A stretch of DNA of 50,091 nt from Lachnospiraceae bacterium (GCA_900757195.1 CAAEMZ010000007.1:1-50091); one strand, 5' to 3'. Shown: positions 33,447-43,638, counted from the first letter of the stretch. Program-made: numbers and translations. Notes: a model not told the origin generated them from the letters alone.

Positions 33447-35240
33447 GTGAATCAGTTTACAGAGAGAATCGAAAAATTGAGAGAAGTTATGGCTGAGAAA
33501 AATATTGATTTTTATCTCATTCCCACAGCAGACGATCACAGTTCGGAATATGTCAGCGATTATTATAAAGTACGGAATTATTTTGCCGGGTTTACCGGTT
33601 CGGCGGGAAGTCTTTTGATCGGCCGGGAGATGGCAGGACTCTGGACCGACGGAAGATATTATATTCAGGCGGAACGGCAGCTTGAGGGCAGCTGTGTGTC
33701 GCTTTTCAGAATGGGCAGCGACGGAGTTCCGATGATTACGGATTATTTGAAGGCACATTTGCCGGAGGGCGGTACGCTGGCCTTTGACGGACAGGTCATC
33801 GACCGGACCCAGGGACAGGATTATGAAAAGATTGTTGAAGCGGTTCACGGCCGGATTTTGTGGGATAAGGATATGGCCGGACAGTTCTGGGAAGACCGCC
33901 CGGAACGTTCTTGTGCTCCGGTTTTTGAACTTGAAGAAAAATATTCAGGAAAGAGCCGTAAAGAAAAATTCGCAGAGCTGCGCCGTTTTATGGATGCAAA
34001 GGGCGGTGACCGGGTACTGCTGGCTTCTCTGGAAGACATTGCCTGGCTGACAAATCTCCGGGGCGGCGATGTGACCCATACACCGGTATTTCTGGCGTTT
34101 GCCCTGATTGACAGAGAACGTGTCGGACTTTATGTCTATGAGTCGGCATTTTCAGAAGAAGTCCGGGCGCATCTTATGGAAGACGGCGTGGCGCTTAAAA
34201 GCTATATGGATATTTACAGGGACCTGGAAGGTCTTGACGGGGGCTGCCTGCTCTACGACGGCACAAAGGTCAATTATGCGCTTGCCCGGAGTGTATCGGA
34301 AAAGGTTCAGGTGCTTCCTGTGGATATTAACAAAATGATACCGAAGTCCATTAAAAATGAAACAGAGCTTCAGAATCTGAGAGATATTCATATCAAAGAC
34401 GGTGTGGCTATGACAAAATTCATGTACTGGCTGAAGACGAATATCGGAAAAATCGATATTACAGAAATGAGCGCTTCGGATTATCTCTGGGAGCTTCGGA
34501 AAAACATAGACACGTATTTAGACTTGAGCTTTGATACGATTTCCGCCTACAGAGAGCATGGGGCGATGATGCATTACCGGGCCGTACCGGAAACGGATGT
34601 GGCGCTGGAGCCTGCGGATATGCTACTGGTGGATTCGGGCGGACAGTATTACGAGGGAACGACGGATGTGACCCGGACCTTTATTCTGGGACCGGTTTCC
34701 GATGAAATGAAAAAACATTTTACGCTGGTATGCAAGTCCATGCTGAATCTGGCAAATGCCAAATTTCTCTATGGCTGTTCCGGTTATAACCTGGATATTC
34801 TGGCAAGGGGTCCGCTGTGGAATCTGGGCATCGATTACCGCTGCGGCACCGGCCACGGCGTCGGTTATCTTCTGAGTGTCCATGAGGCGCCGAATGGCTT
34901 CCGATGGAAAAAAGTGCCGGAACGCAATGACTCGGCGATTCTGGAAGCAGGCAATGTAACGAGCGATGAGCCGGGCGTTTATATGGAAGGCAGCTACGGT
35001 ATCCGTACAGAGAATGAGATTGTCTGTGTCAGAGATGAAAAGAATGAATACGGCCAGTTTATGAAATTCGAAACCCTGACCTGGGTGCCGATCGATCTGG
35101 ATGGCATCGACCCTCAGTGGCTGAATCCGGAGGATATCCGTCAGTTGAATGTTTACCATGAACAGGTTTATGAAAAAATCAGCCCATATCTGAACAGGGA
35201 TGAAAAAGAATGGCTGGCCCGGTACACACGGGCTATGTAG
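33447..35240 (+). CDS. Aminopeptidase P family Xaa-Pro peptidase
   Basis: 597 residues, the long form with two creatinase-like N-terminal domains and a pita-bread catalytic domain. Metal ligands are evident: two Asp in LLVDSGGQYYEGTTDVTRTF, His in GTGHGVGY, and two Glu in TSDEPGVY and RTENEIVC. It removes N-terminal residues before proline, in the cytoplasm. GTG 33447 is taken as start because AGAGGG at 33433-33438 has good spacing and the protein begins NQFTERIEKLREVM as usual for the family; the frame is open further upstream without significance. Confidence 0.92.
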   Translation: MNQFTERIEKLREVMAEKNIDFYLIPTADDHSSEYVSDYYKVRNYFAGFTGSAGSLLIGREMAGLWTDGRYYIQAERQLEGSCVSLFRMGSDGVPMITDYLKAHLPEGGTLAFDGQVIDRTQGQDYEKIVEAVHGRILWDKDMAGQFWEDRPERSCAPVFELEEKYSGKSRKEKFAELRRFMDAKGGDRVLLASLEDIAWLTNLRGGDVTHTPVFLAFALIDRERVGLYVYESAFSEEVRAHLMEDGVALKSYMDIYRDLEGLDGGCLLYDGTKVNYALARSVSEKVQVLPVDINKMIPKSIKNETELQNLRDIHIKDGVAMTKFMYWLKTNIGKIDITEMSASDYLWELRKNIDTYLDLSFDTISAYREHGAMMHYRAVPETDVALEPADMLLVDSGGQYYEGTTDVTRTFILGPVSDEMKKHFTLVCKSMLNLANAKFLYGCSGYNLDILARGPLWNLGIDYRCGTGHGVGYLLSVHEAPNGFRWKKVPERNDSAILEAGNVTSDEPGVYMEGSYGIRTENEIVCVRDEKNEYGQFMKFETLTWVPIDLDGIDPQWLNPEDIRQLNVYHEQVYEKISPYLNRDEKEWLARYTRAM

Positions 35241-35254
35241 AGGCATGAACACCG

Positions 35255-35283
35255 TAGACAACCCGTTTTATTTGTGATATATT
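35255..35283 (+). promoter_or_regulatory. Promoter of the transaldolase gene
   Basis: TAGACA at 35255-35260 and TATATT at 35278-35283, 17 bp apart, about 48 bases upstream of the start codon. Confidence 0.6.
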
Positions 35284-35330
35284 AAAAAAAGAACGAAAAA
35301 ATGTACATTTATTCCAGGAGGGAAAAATCA

Positions 35331-35984
35331 ATGAAATTTTTTATTGACACAGCAAAGGTCGAAGATATTAAAAAAGCCAACGATATGGGAGTTATCTGTG
35401 GTGTTACTACAAACCCATCCTTAATCGCAAAAGAAGGCCGTGTCTTTGAAGAAGTTATTGCTGAAATCGCTTCCATCGTTGACGGACCGATCAGCGGCGA
35501 AGTTAAAGCAACAACGACAGATGCAGAAGGTATGATTGCAGAAGGTCGTGAAATCGCTAAAATCCACAAAAACATGGTTGTTAAGATTCCGATGACTGCA
35601 GAAGGTCTGAAAGCATGTAAAGTATTATCTGCAGAAGGTATCAAAACAAATGTGACACTGGTATTTACAGCAAACCAGGCATTGCTGGCAGCAAGAGCCG
35701 GTGCAACTTATGTATCACCATTCCTTGGAAGACTGGATGACATCTCCACACCAGGCATTGATTTAATCCGCACAATTTCTGATATATTCGCAGTCGCAGG
35801 CATCGATACAGAGATTATCGCAGCCAGCGTGCGTCATCCGATCCATGTGACAGACTGCGCTTTAGCCGGAGCAGACATTGCGACAGTTCCTTACAGCGTT
35901 ATTGAACAGATGATTAAACATCCGCTGACAGATCAGGGAATCGAAAAATTCCAGGCAGATTATAAAGCTGTTTTTGGTGAATAA
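35331..35984 (+). CDS. Small transaldolase (TalC/Fsa family)
   Basis: 217 residues. Transfers a dihydroxyacetone unit in the non-oxidative pentose phosphate pathway. The Schiff-base lysine is K85 (VVKIPMT). SPFLGRLDD, with Phe where fructose-6-phosphate aldolases have Tyr, supports transaldolase over aldolase activity. AGGAGGG at 35316-35322 sets the start at ATG 35331. High-expression codon use. The split transketolase genes follow, completing the sugar-shuffling pair. Confidence 0.92.
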   Translation: MKFFIDTAKVEDIKKANDMGVICGVTTNPSLIAKEGRVFEEVIAEIASIVDGPISGEVKATTTDAEGMIAEGREIAKIHKNMVVKIPMTAEGLKACKVLSAEGIKTNVTLVFTANQALLAARAGATYVSPFLGRLDDISTPGIDLIRTISDIFAVAGIDTEIIAASVRHPIHVTDCALAGADIATVPYSVIEQMIKHPLTDQGIEKFQADYKAVFGE

Positions 35985-36011
35985 AAAAGAGTAAAACAGG
36001 ATAAAACGAGA

Positions 36012-36043
36012 GAATAGCGGGACATAAAGCATACCCGCTATTC
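36012..36043 (+). other. Stem-loop in the leader of the transketolase genes
   Basis: GAATAGCGGG (36012-36021) pairs perfectly with CCCGCTATTC (36034-36043) and is followed by a second GC-rich stem at about 36060-36085. There is no T-run after either stem. It may be a processing, mRNA-stability or weak termination element between transaldolase and transketolase. Confidence 0.5.
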
Positions 36044-36111
36044 GTAATGCACAGAAATCCCCCGCGCCGCCAGGACGCGGCGGGCAGCGTATTTGTAAAA
36101 AGGCAGGTTGA

Positions 36112-36951
36112 ATGATGAATAAGTTAGAACTTCAGAAGATGGCCAACGACATCCGCAAAGGAATCGTTACGGCTGTACACAGTGCAAAATCCGGACATCC
36201 GGGCGGCTCTTTATCCGCAGCAGATATTTTTACATATCTGTATTTTGAAGAGATGAATGTGGACCCGAAAAATCCGGTAAAAGAAGAAAGAGACCGTTTT
36301 GTATTATCCAAAGGCCATGTGGCGCCGGCATACTACTCCACACTGGCACACAGAGGATTTTTCCCGGTGGAGGATTTGACAACCCTTCGTAAAGTGGGTT
36401 CCTATCTTCAGGGACATCCGGATAAAAAACACATTCCGGGCGTTGATATGTCCAGCGGTTCTCTCGGACAGGGCGTTTCTGCAGCCGTAGGTATGGCCTT
36501 ATCCGCAAAAATGAGCAATGACGATTATCGTGTGTATACACTTCTCGGTGACGGGGAAATTCAGGAAGGCCAGGTTTGGGAAGCAGCCATGTTCGCAGGC
36601 GCCCGGAAACTGGATAACCTTGTGGTGATCGTTGATAATAACGGACTTCAGATCGACGGAAATATTGAGGATGTATGTTCTCCGTATCCGATCGATAAAA
36701 AATTCGAAGCCTTTAATTTCCATGTCATTAATATCGATGGTCATGATTTTGACCAGATTGCTTCCGCTCTGGCAGAAGCACGGGCAACCAAGGGAATGCC
36801 GACAGCGATTATTGCAAAAACGGTCAAGGGCAAAGGGGTTTCCTTTATGGAAAATCAGGCAAGCTGGCACGGTACAGCGCCAAATGATGAACAGTATAAA
36901 GTAGCTATGGAAGATTTGGAGAAAGTAGGTGAAGCACTGTGTCAGAAGTAA
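36112..36951 (+). CDS. Transketolase, N-terminal (thiamine diphosphate-binding) subunit
   Basis: 279 residues. The first half of a split transketolase: SAKSGHPGGSLSAADI, SKGHVAPAYY, GSLGQGVSAAVGMA and the TPP motif GDGEIQEGQ ... DNNGLQID. It works with the C-terminal subunit encoded next, which starts 13 bases before this gene's stop. Two ATGs in a row (36112, 36115) are possible starts; AGG at 36105-36107 serves either. Confidence 0.94.
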   Translation: MMNKLELQKMANDIRKGIVTAVHSAKSGHPGGSLSAADIFTYLYFEEMNVDPKNPVKEERDRFVLSKGHVAPAYYSTLAHRGFFPVEDLTTLRKVGSYLQGHPDKKHIPGVDMSSGSLGQGVSAAVGMALSAKMSNDDYRVYTLLGDGEIQEGQVWEAAMFAGARKLDNLVVIVDNNGLQIDGNIEDVCSPYPIDKKFEAFNFHVINIDGHDFDQIASALAEARATKGMPTAIIAKTVKGKGVSFMENQASWHGTAPNDEQYKVAMEDLEKVGEALCQK

Positions 36952-37877
36952 AGAAAATCGCGACAAGAGAAAGCTATGGAAATGCCCTGACAGAACTGGG
37001 CGCCAAACATGAAAATATGGTCGTATTGGATGCAGACCTTGCCGGAGCAACAAAGACAAGTATCTTTAAAAAAGCTTTTCCGGAAAGACATATTGACTGT
37101 GGTATTGCCGAAGGCAATATGATGGGCATTGCCGCAGGGCTTGCCGCAACCGGTAAAGTGCCTTTTGCGAGTACATTTGCAATGTTTGCCGCAGGACGCG
37201 CTTTCGAACAGATCCGTAACTCCATCGGTTATCCGAAGCTGAATGTTAAAATCGGCGCGACCCATGCAGGTATTTCCGTTGGTGAAGACGGTGCGACCCA
37301 TCAGTGTAACGAAGATATCGCATTAATGCGTACGATTCCGGGCATGGTTGTTATCAACCCGGCGGATGATGTGGAAGCAAGAGCTGCAGTCTATGCAGCA
37401 TTTGAGCATGAAGGTCCGGTTTACATGCGTTTTGGCCGTCTGGCCGTTCCGGTCATCAACGATAATCCGGATTATAAATTCGAACTCGGTAAAGGGATTA
37501 CTTTAAAAGACGGTAAAGATATGACCATTATCGCAACAGGTCTTTGTGTCTGCGAATCCCTGGAAGCAGCAAAGATGCTGGCAGCAGACGGCATTGATGC
37601 CCGTGTGATTAACATTCATACCATCAAACCGCTGGATGAAGAACTGGTTGTGAAAGCAGCTCAGGAAACCGGCCGTATCTTCACTGTTGAAGAACATTCC
37701 ATCATCGGCGGCCTTGGAAGCGCTGTATGCGATGCCCTCGCTGAGAAAGCACCGACAAAGGTGACAAAAATCGGTGTGGAAGATACTTACGGTGAATCCG
37801 GTCCGGCAGTGGAACTGATCCATAAATACGGTCTGGATGCCGAAGGCATTTACAAAAAAATTAAAGCATCCTTATAA
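36939..37877 (+). CDS. Transketolase, C-terminal (pyrimidine-binding) subunit
   Basis: 312 residues. Second half of the split enzyme, with ATRESYGNAL, DADLAGATK, DCGIAEGNMMGIAAGLA (the glutamate that activates TPP), GATHAGISVGEDGATHQ and the C-terminal transketolase domain from about residue 185. GTG start at 36939 overlaps the N-terminal gene, behind GTAGGTGAAG. Clostridia commonly have such split transketolases. A terminator closes the operon. Confidence 0.94.
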   Translation: MSEVKKIATRESYGNALTELGAKHENMVVLDADLAGATKTSIFKKAFPERHIDCGIAEGNMMGIAAGLAATGKVPFASTFAMFAAGRAFEQIRNSIGYPKLNVKIGATHAGISVGEDGATHQCNEDIALMRTIPGMVVINPADDVEARAAVYAAFEHEGPVYMRFGRLAVPVINDNPDYKFELGKGITLKDGKDMTIIATGLCVCESLEAAKMLAADGIDARVINIHTIKPLDEELVVKAAQETGRIFTVEEHSIIGGLGSAVCDALAEKAPTKVTKIGVEDTYGESGPAVELIHKYGLDAEGIYKKIKASL

Positions 37878-37889
37878 GGATGATAAAAT

Positions 37890-37934
37890 ACTGCCTGTGC
37901 GCGGGGGACATCCCTGCCTGCGGGCAGTTTTTTT
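37890..37934 (+). terminator. Intrinsic terminator after transketolase
   Basis: ACTGCC (37890-37895) pairs with GGCAGT (37923-37928), with inner GC pairing, followed by seven T. Confidence 0.8.
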
Positions 37935-38028
37935 CATTATAGGGATGCCGGGATCAGGTCTAGCCGGTTTGTTCCGGCAGAGATTTCTCCGGTAAAGAAA
38001 AAAACGTTTTGAGAGGCTTCGGACGAAC

Positions 38029-38057
38029 TTGTATTTTAATATAAAATCCGCTATAAT
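38029..38057 (+). promoter_or_regulatory. Promoter of the xpaC-like/telA operon
   Basis: TTGTAT at 38029-38034 and TATAAT at 38052-38057 with 17 bp between, 27 bases before the start codon. Confidence 0.6.
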
Positions 38058-38084
38058 TTAAGGAAAAAGTAAAGAGGCATGAAA

Positions 38085-39314
38085 ATGAAAAGTAATGATT
38101 TTTATAATTTTGGAGAAGAGATACAAAAAATCGTCCAGTCGGCGATTGATTCCAATGATTTCCGTCAGTTGAATGAAACCGTCCGGCAGACGGTCGGGGA
38201 AGCGGTGGAGGCGGTCCGTTCCGGCGTTTCACAGGCCTCGGAGGGCATGGCGAAAGCCCGGAAGGCCGGAAATACAAAAAAAAGCGAGGGGCCGCAGGTG
38301 CATCATTCAGCTCCGAAAACCCAGGCATCCTACAAAGCCCGGGAAAAGACCCAGAATCAATATTTGGCAGTTCATCCATCGGGGGAGATTGTCGGAACCC
38401 TTCTGACGGTTTTGGGATTTTTGATCGGGACCTTTGTCGGTATCGCTCTGGCGGTGCTGCTGATCGTCCAGTTTGTCCTGGACGGACTGCCGGCGCTGAT
38501 GATTCCGGTGGGAATTTTGCTGTTATTCTTTATTTTACTGATGTTTGCCGGATTTAAAGGACACAGTATCACCTCAAGGATCAAACGGTTCCGGAATTAC
38601 TGCCGGATTTTAAATGACAGGGAATTTTGTGATATCGAAGAACTGGTGGAAGGGACAGGAAAGTCAAAGAATTATGTCGTTAAAGATGTGCAGGAAATGA
38701 TTAAACGCCGGATGTTCCGTCAGGGGCATCTGGATAAACAGCATACCTGCCTGATTGTGACGGAAGCGGCTTATCAGCAGTATGTGCAGGCCCAGAAGGG
38801 GCTGGAGGCGAGGGAAGCCCAGGCAAAGGCCGAAAAAGAAAAGATGAATGATCCGAAATATTCGGAAGAAGTCCGGTCGATGCTCATTGAAGGGGATAAG
38901 TATGTAAAAAATATCCGCGCCTGTAACGATGCGATTCAGGATGTGGAGATTTCTGCAAAGATTTCCCGTTTGGAACTGATCGTATCCCGGATATTCTCTC
39001 AGGTGGAAAAAGACCCGTCCCTTGCACCGGAGCTGCATCAGTTTATGAATTATTACCTGCCGACGACCCAGAAGCTTCTGAATGTGTATAAAGAACTGGA
39101 TCACCAGCCGGTACAGGGACAGAACATTTCCGATACGAAAAAAGAAATTGAAGCCACATTGGATACCATTAACCAGGCCTTTGAGAATCTGCTGGACAGC
39201 TGCTATAAGGATACGGCATGGGATGTTTCCACAGATATTTCCGTACTGAATACCATGCTGGCAAAGGAAGGGTTAACCGGGGACAGTTTACATAGTGCCA
39301 GAAAAGGCAAATAA
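38085..39314 (+). CDS. XpaC-family membrane protein (5-bromo-4-chloroindolyl phosphate hydrolysis family)
   Basis: 409 residues. A hydrophilic N-terminus (1-100) is followed by two TM helices (about 107-129 and 134-155), then a helical cytoplasmic region (FCDIEELVEGTGKSKNYVVKD...). The C-terminal half is the XpaC domain. Despite the family name, no phosphatase motif is visible. Such genes regularly pair with telA, as here 11 bases downstream. ATG 38085 is preferred over 38079, which touches the AGAGG ribosome binding site. Confidence 0.82.
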   Translation: MKSNDFYNFGEEIQKIVQSAIDSNDFRQLNETVRQTVGEAVEAVRSGVSQASEGMAKARKAGNTKKSEGPQVHHSAPKTQASYKAREKTQNQYLAVHPSGEIVGTLLTVLGFLIGTFVGIALAVLLIVQFVLDGLPALMIPVGILLLFFILLMFAGFKGHSITSRIKRFRNYCRILNDREFCDIEELVEGTGKSKNYVVKDVQEMIKRRMFRQGHLDKQHTCLIVTEAAYQQYVQAQKGLEAREAQAKAEKEKMNDPKYSEEVRSMLIEGDKYVKNIRACNDAIQDVEISAKISRLELIVSRIFSQVEKDPSLAPELHQFMNYYLPTTQKLLNVYKELDHQPVQGQNISDTKKEIEATLDTINQAFENLLDSCYKDTAWDVSTDISVLNTMLAKEGLTGDSLHSARKGK

Positions 39315-39325
39315 GGAGAAGAAGT

Positions 39326-40474
39326 ATGAGCGATACATTTAAAGAATTCCAGACCACACCGACCCTTGTATTTGATGAAGCTCCGGGAATGGAGGAAAAG
39401 AAAGAAACCGCTGTGGTGCCGGAACTTCAGCCGGAACCGATGGATGATTCTGTCTTATCCCCGGAGGAGCGGGAAATGGTCGAAAATTTCAGTCGTCAGA
39501 TCGACCTGAACAACACCAATGCCATTCTGCAGTACGGCTCGGGGGTTCAGAAGAAAATGGCAGATTTTTCCGAAACAGCCCTTGAAAATGTCCGTTCCAA
39601 GGATTTGGGCGAAGTCGGAGACATGCTGACAAATGTGGTGACAGAATTGAAAAACTTTGATGCCGAAGAAGAGAGCAAAGGATTTTTCGGCGGTCTGTTT
39701 AAAAAAACGTCCAATAAAGTTGCGACGATGAAAGGCAAATATGCCAGAGCAGAAGAGAATGTTATGCAGATCTGCAAATCCCTTGAAAATCATCAGGTGG
39801 TGCTTTTAAAGGATATTGCCACACTGGACAAGATGTACGATTTGAACCTGACGTATTTCAAAGAGCTGACCATGTACATTCTGGCGGGCAGAAAGAAACT
39901 GGAACAGGTTCAGAAACAGGAACTTCCGGCCCTCATTCAGAAAGCAGAAACAAGCGGCCTTGCAGAGGACGCTCAGGCGGCCAAAGATTTGGAGGGACTT
40001 TGCCAGCGTTTTGAAAAGAAGCTTCATGATCTGGATTTAACCCGGATGATCTCGATTCAGACAGCGCCCCAGATTCGTCTTGTGCAGAACAGCAACACGA
40101 TGATGGTAGAAAAGATTCAGTCGACGGTCGTAAATACAATTCCCCTCTGGAAGAGCCAGATGGTCCTGGCCCTCGGTGTGGAACATTCGAACCAGGCGGC
40201 GAAGGCTCAGCAGCAGGTGACAGACCTGACCAATGAACTTTTAAAGAAAAATGCGGAAACGCTGAAAATGGCTTCGATTGAAACAGCCAGGGCTTCAGAG
40301 CGGGGCATTGTGGACATCGAAACGCTGAAACAGACCAACGAATCTCTGATTACGACACTGGATGAGATTATGAAGATTCAGACCGAAGGCCGGGAAAAAC
40401 GGCAGGCGGCAGAAGTGGAGCTGCGTCAGATGGAAAATGATCTGAAGAGTAAGCTTCTGGAAATCAGAAAATAG
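39326..40474 (+). CDS. TelA-like toxic anion resistance family protein
   Basis: 382 residues, mostly long helices. Family signatures are LVQNSNTMMVEKIQSTVVNTIPLWKSQM and the following EHSNQAAKAQQQV; LSPEEREMVENFSRQID lies near the N-terminus. TelA proteins are tied to tellurite and envelope-stress resistance but their mechanism is not established. AAGGAGAAG at 39312-39320 is the ribosome binding site. It forms a two-gene operon with the xpaC-like gene. Confidence 0.9.
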   Translation: MSDTFKEFQTTPTLVFDEAPGMEEKKETAVVPELQPEPMDDSVLSPEEREMVENFSRQIDLNNTNAILQYGSGVQKKMADFSETALENVRSKDLGEVGDMLTNVVTELKNFDAEEESKGFFGGLFKKTSNKVATMKGKYARAEENVMQICKSLENHQVVLLKDIATLDKMYDLNLTYFKELTMYILAGRKKLEQVQKQELPALIQKAETSGLAEDAQAAKDLEGLCQRFEKKLHDLDLTRMISIQTAPQIRLVQNSNTMMVEKIQSTVVNTIPLWKSQMVLALGVEHSNQAAKAQQQVTDLTNELLKKNAETLKMASIETARASERGIVDIETLKQTNESLITTLDEIMKIQTEGREKRQAAEVELRQMENDLKSKLLEIRK

Positions 40475-40522
40475 ATGCTGAAACACGATATTGGCGTATT
40501 TTGCAGCACGTAAAGATACTGG

Positions 40523-40552
40523 GCCTTGCCGCTTGCGGCAGGGCTGTTTCTT
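40523..40552 (+). terminator. Stem-loop after telA
   Basis: GCCTTGCCGC (40523-40532) pairs with GCGGCAGGGC (40535-40544), followed by TGTTTCTT. Weak T-run. The remaining bases up to uvrA (40553-40661) hold nothing else I recognise. Confidence 0.6.
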
Positions 40553-40661
40553 CCAATAGCCTCAGGGCAGAGAGGAATCTTCGGGATGCAGCAGAGTCCT
40601 TCGGATGAAACAGGCAGTTTCAGGGAAGAATATACGATATGAACAGATAAAAGAGGTAATT

Positions 40662-43523
40662 ATGGCAGCAAGAAAAATAGAGAAAAAAGATTATATTAGA
40701 ATACGCGGAGCCAGAGAGCATAACCTGAAGGGAATCGACATCGACATTCCGAGAAATGAACTGGTCGTTTTAACGGGACTGAGCGGTTCGGGAAAATCCT
40801 CACTGGCTTTTGATACGATATATGCCGAGGGACAGCGGCGCTATATGGAATCCCTGTCCTCCTATGCCCGTCAGTTTCTCGGACAGATGGAAAAACCGGA
40901 TGTGGAGAGTATTTCCGGTCTGCCGCCGGCCATTTCCATTGACCAGAAATCGACCAACCGGAATCCGCGTTCCACTGTTGGAACCGTGACGGAAATTTAT
41001 GATTATTTTCGTCTGCTTTATGCGAGAATCGGGATTCCCCATTGTCCGAAGTGCGGCAAGGTCATCCGGAAACAGACGGTAGATCAGATGGTGGATACGG
41101 TTCTGGAACTGCCGGAGCGGACCCGGATTCAGATACTGGCGCCGGTCGTCCGGGGACGGAAGGGCGAGCATGTCAAAGTCTTTCAGCAGGCGAAAAAAAG
41201 CGGCTATGTCCGGGTCATGGTGGACGGCAACCTCTATGATCTGTCGGAAGAAATCAAACTGGAAAAAAATAAAAAGCATACGATTGAAATTGTGGTAGAC
41301 CGGATCGCTGTCAAGGCGGGGATTGAAAAACGTCTGACGGATTCCATTGAAACAACGCTGAAGCTTTCCGACGGTCTGGTGGTCGTTGATGTCATTGACG
41401 GTGAACCGCTGAATTTCAGTCAGAGCTTTTCGTGTCCGGACTGCGGCATCAGTCTGGATGAAATCGAACCGAGAAGTTTCTCCTTCAATAATCCATTTGG
41501 CGCCTGTCCGGTCTGTAACGGTCTTGGTTACAAGATGGAGTTTTCCGAGGAACTAATGATTCCGGACCCATCGCTGAGTATCAATGAGGGTGCCATTACT
41601 GTTCTGGGATGGCAGTCCGCCAATTCCGCCGGAAGCTTTACCAATGCGATTTTGAAGGGACTGGCGGAGCATTACAATTTTTCTCTGGACACGCCGTTTA
41701 AGGATTATTCCCAGAAGGTTCATGATATTTTGATTTACGGAACAAAGGGCGAGGAAGTCCGGGTTCACTATAAAGGTATGCGGGGCGAAGGCGTTTATAA
41801 TGTCGCCTTTGAAGGGCTTATCCGGAATATGGAACGGCGTTACCGGGAGACTGGCTCTGAAATTACCCGTCAGGAGTATGAAAACTTTATGATGATTACA
41901 CCTTGCGGCGAGTGCGGCGGCAAACGTTTGAAACGGGAGTCTCTGGCAGTAACGGTTTCCGATAAAAATATTGCGGAAATTACGGAACTGTCTATCGTAG
42001 AGCTTCGGGATTTTATGAATCATCTGGAACTCAGCGAGCAGCAGAAGCTGATCGGCGAACAGATTTTAAAGGAAATCCGCGCCCGTCTCGGTTTTCTTGT
42101 CAATGTCGGCCTGGATTATCTTATGCTTTCCAGAGCCACAGCGACCCTGTCCGGAGGAGAGGCTCAGCGTATTCGTCTGGCGACTCAGATTGGTTCCGGC
42201 CTCGTTGGGGTTGCCTATATTCTCGATGAGCCGAGCATCGGCCTTCACCAGAAGGATAATGATAAACTTCTAAAGGCGTTAAAGAATCTGAGAGATTTGG
42301 GAAATAGCCTTATTGTGGTGGAACATGATGAAGATACTATGATGGAAGCAGACTATGTGGTAGATATCGGACCAGGAGCCGGCGAACATGGCGGAGAAGT
42401 GGTGGCACAGGGCACACCGGCTCAGTTGATAAAAAATAAAAATTCGATTACGGCGGACTATCTGTCCGGCAGAAAACGGATTCCGGTGCCAGAAAAGCGG
42501 CGCACACCGACAGGAAAGCTGACCATTCTCGGCGCTCAGGAAAACAACCTGAAGAATATCGATGTGGATATTCCTCTGGGCGTTTTTACCTGTGTGACCG
42601 GTGTCTCCGGCTCAGGAAAGAGTTCTCTGGTAAATGAGATTTTATATAAACGTCTGTCGAGAGATCTGAACCGTTCCCGGACATCCCGGCCGGGCAAACA
42701 TAAAGATATTCTTGGTGTGGACCAGCTCGACAAGGTTATTAATATCGATCAGTCACCGATTGGACGGACGCCGCGATCAAATCCGGCGACTTATACCGGA
42801 GTTTTTGATATGATCCGGGATTTGTTTGCCTCCACAGTGGATGCCAAGGAACGGGGCTATAAAAAAGGCCGCTTCAGTTTTAATGTGAAAGGCGGCCGCT
42901 GCGAAGCCTGCTCCGGTGATGGCATCATTAAAATTGAAATGCATTTCCTGGCAGATGTTTACGTGCCGTGTGAGGTGTGCCACGGCAAGCGCTACAATCG
43001 TGAAACTCTGGAAGTTAAATATAAGGGCAAAAGCATTTATGATGTGCTGAATATGACGGTCGAGGAAGCGGCAAAATTCTTTGAAAATGTGCCTTCTATC
43101 CGTCGGAAAATGGAAACCCTCAACGATGTGGGGCTTTCCTATGTGCGACTTGGGCAGCCGTCAACGACCCTGTCCGGCGGTGAAGCCCAGCGTGTCAAGC
43201 TGGCGACAGAACTCAGCCGACGCAGCACCGGAAAGACGATTTATATTCTTGACGAGCCGACGACCGGACTGCATTTTGCCGATGTGCATAAGTTGATCGA
43301 GATTCTCCACCGGCTGACGGAGGGCGGAAATACTGTCGTCGTTATTGAGCATAACCTGGATGTGATTAAGACAGCGGATTATATTATTGATGTCGGTCCG
43401 AACGGCGGTGACCGGGGCGGACAGATTATCGCCCGGGGAACTCCGGAGGAAGTTGCGGCATCAGAAATCTCATATACGGGCCAATATATAAAAAAATATT
43501 TGGAACGTGACAAAAAAATGTAG
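40662..43523 (+). CDS. uvrA: Excinuclease ABC subunit A
   Basis: DNA damage recognition ATPase of nucleotide excision repair, 953 residues. Two ABC modules, each with a Walker A (GLSGSGKSS and GVSGSGKSS), an ABC signature (LSGGEAQRIRLA and LSGGEAQRVKLA) and DEPSIGLH / DEPTTGLH. Zinc sites: CPDC ... CPVC in the first module and CEAC ... CEVC in the second. ATG 40662 follows AGAGG; an in-frame ATG at 40605 has no site and would add 19 unusual residues. uvrB and uvrC are not in the window. Confidence 0.97.
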   Translation: MAARKIEKKDYIRIRGAREHNLKGIDIDIPRNELVVLTGLSGSGKSSLAFDTIYAEGQRRYMESLSSYARQFLGQMEKPDVESISGLPPAISIDQKSTNRNPRSTVGTVTEIYDYFRLLYARIGIPHCPKCGKVIRKQTVDQMVDTVLELPERTRIQILAPVVRGRKGEHVKVFQQAKKSGYVRVMVDGNLYDLSEEIKLEKNKKHTIEIVVDRIAVKAGIEKRLTDSIETTLKLSDGLVVVDVIDGEPLNFSQSFSCPDCGISLDEIEPRSFSFNNPFGACPVCNGLGYKMEFSEELMIPDPSLSINEGAITVLGWQSANSAGSFTNAILKGLAEHYNFSLDTPFKDYSQKVHDILIYGTKGEEVRVHYKGMRGEGVYNVAFEGLIRNMERRYRETGSEITRQEYENFMMITPCGECGGKRLKRESLAVTVSDKNIAEITELSIVELRDFMNHLELSEQQKLIGEQILKEIRARLGFLVNVGLDYLMLSRATATLSGGEAQRIRLATQIGSGLVGVAYILDEPSIGLHQKDNDKLLKALKNLRDLGNSLIVVEHDEDTMMEADYVVDIGPGAGEHGGEVVAQGTPAQLIKNKNSITADYLSGRKRIPVPEKRRTPTGKLTILGAQENNLKNIDVDIPLGVFTCVTGVSGSGKSSLVNEILYKRLSRDLNRSRTSRPGKHKDILGVDQLDKVINIDQSPIGRTPRSNPATYTGVFDMIRDLFASTVDAKERGYKKGRFSFNVKGGRCEACSGDGIIKIEMHFLADVYVPCEVCHGKRYNRETLEVKYKGKSIYDVLNMTVEEAAKFFENVPSIRRKMETLNDVGLSYVRLGQPSTTLSGGEAQRVKLATELSRRSTGKTIYILDEPTTGLHFADVHKLIEILHRLTEGGNTVVVIEHNLDVIKTADYIIDVGPNGGDRGGQIIARGTPEEVAASEISYTGQYIKKYLERDKKM

Positions 43524-43638
43524 AATTTCTTGCAAAATTGTTGTAATATAATATATCTAAAAATAGTTTACAAAATAAAATGATAATTAAATTCGCTGCG
43601 GATAGAGGCGAAGAAACACAGCACAGGAGGAACCCTAC

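Noticed and set aside
43524..43638. Purine riboswitch before guaA
   Set aside because: No paired loops of the purine aptamer can be formed; the leader is simply AT-rich.
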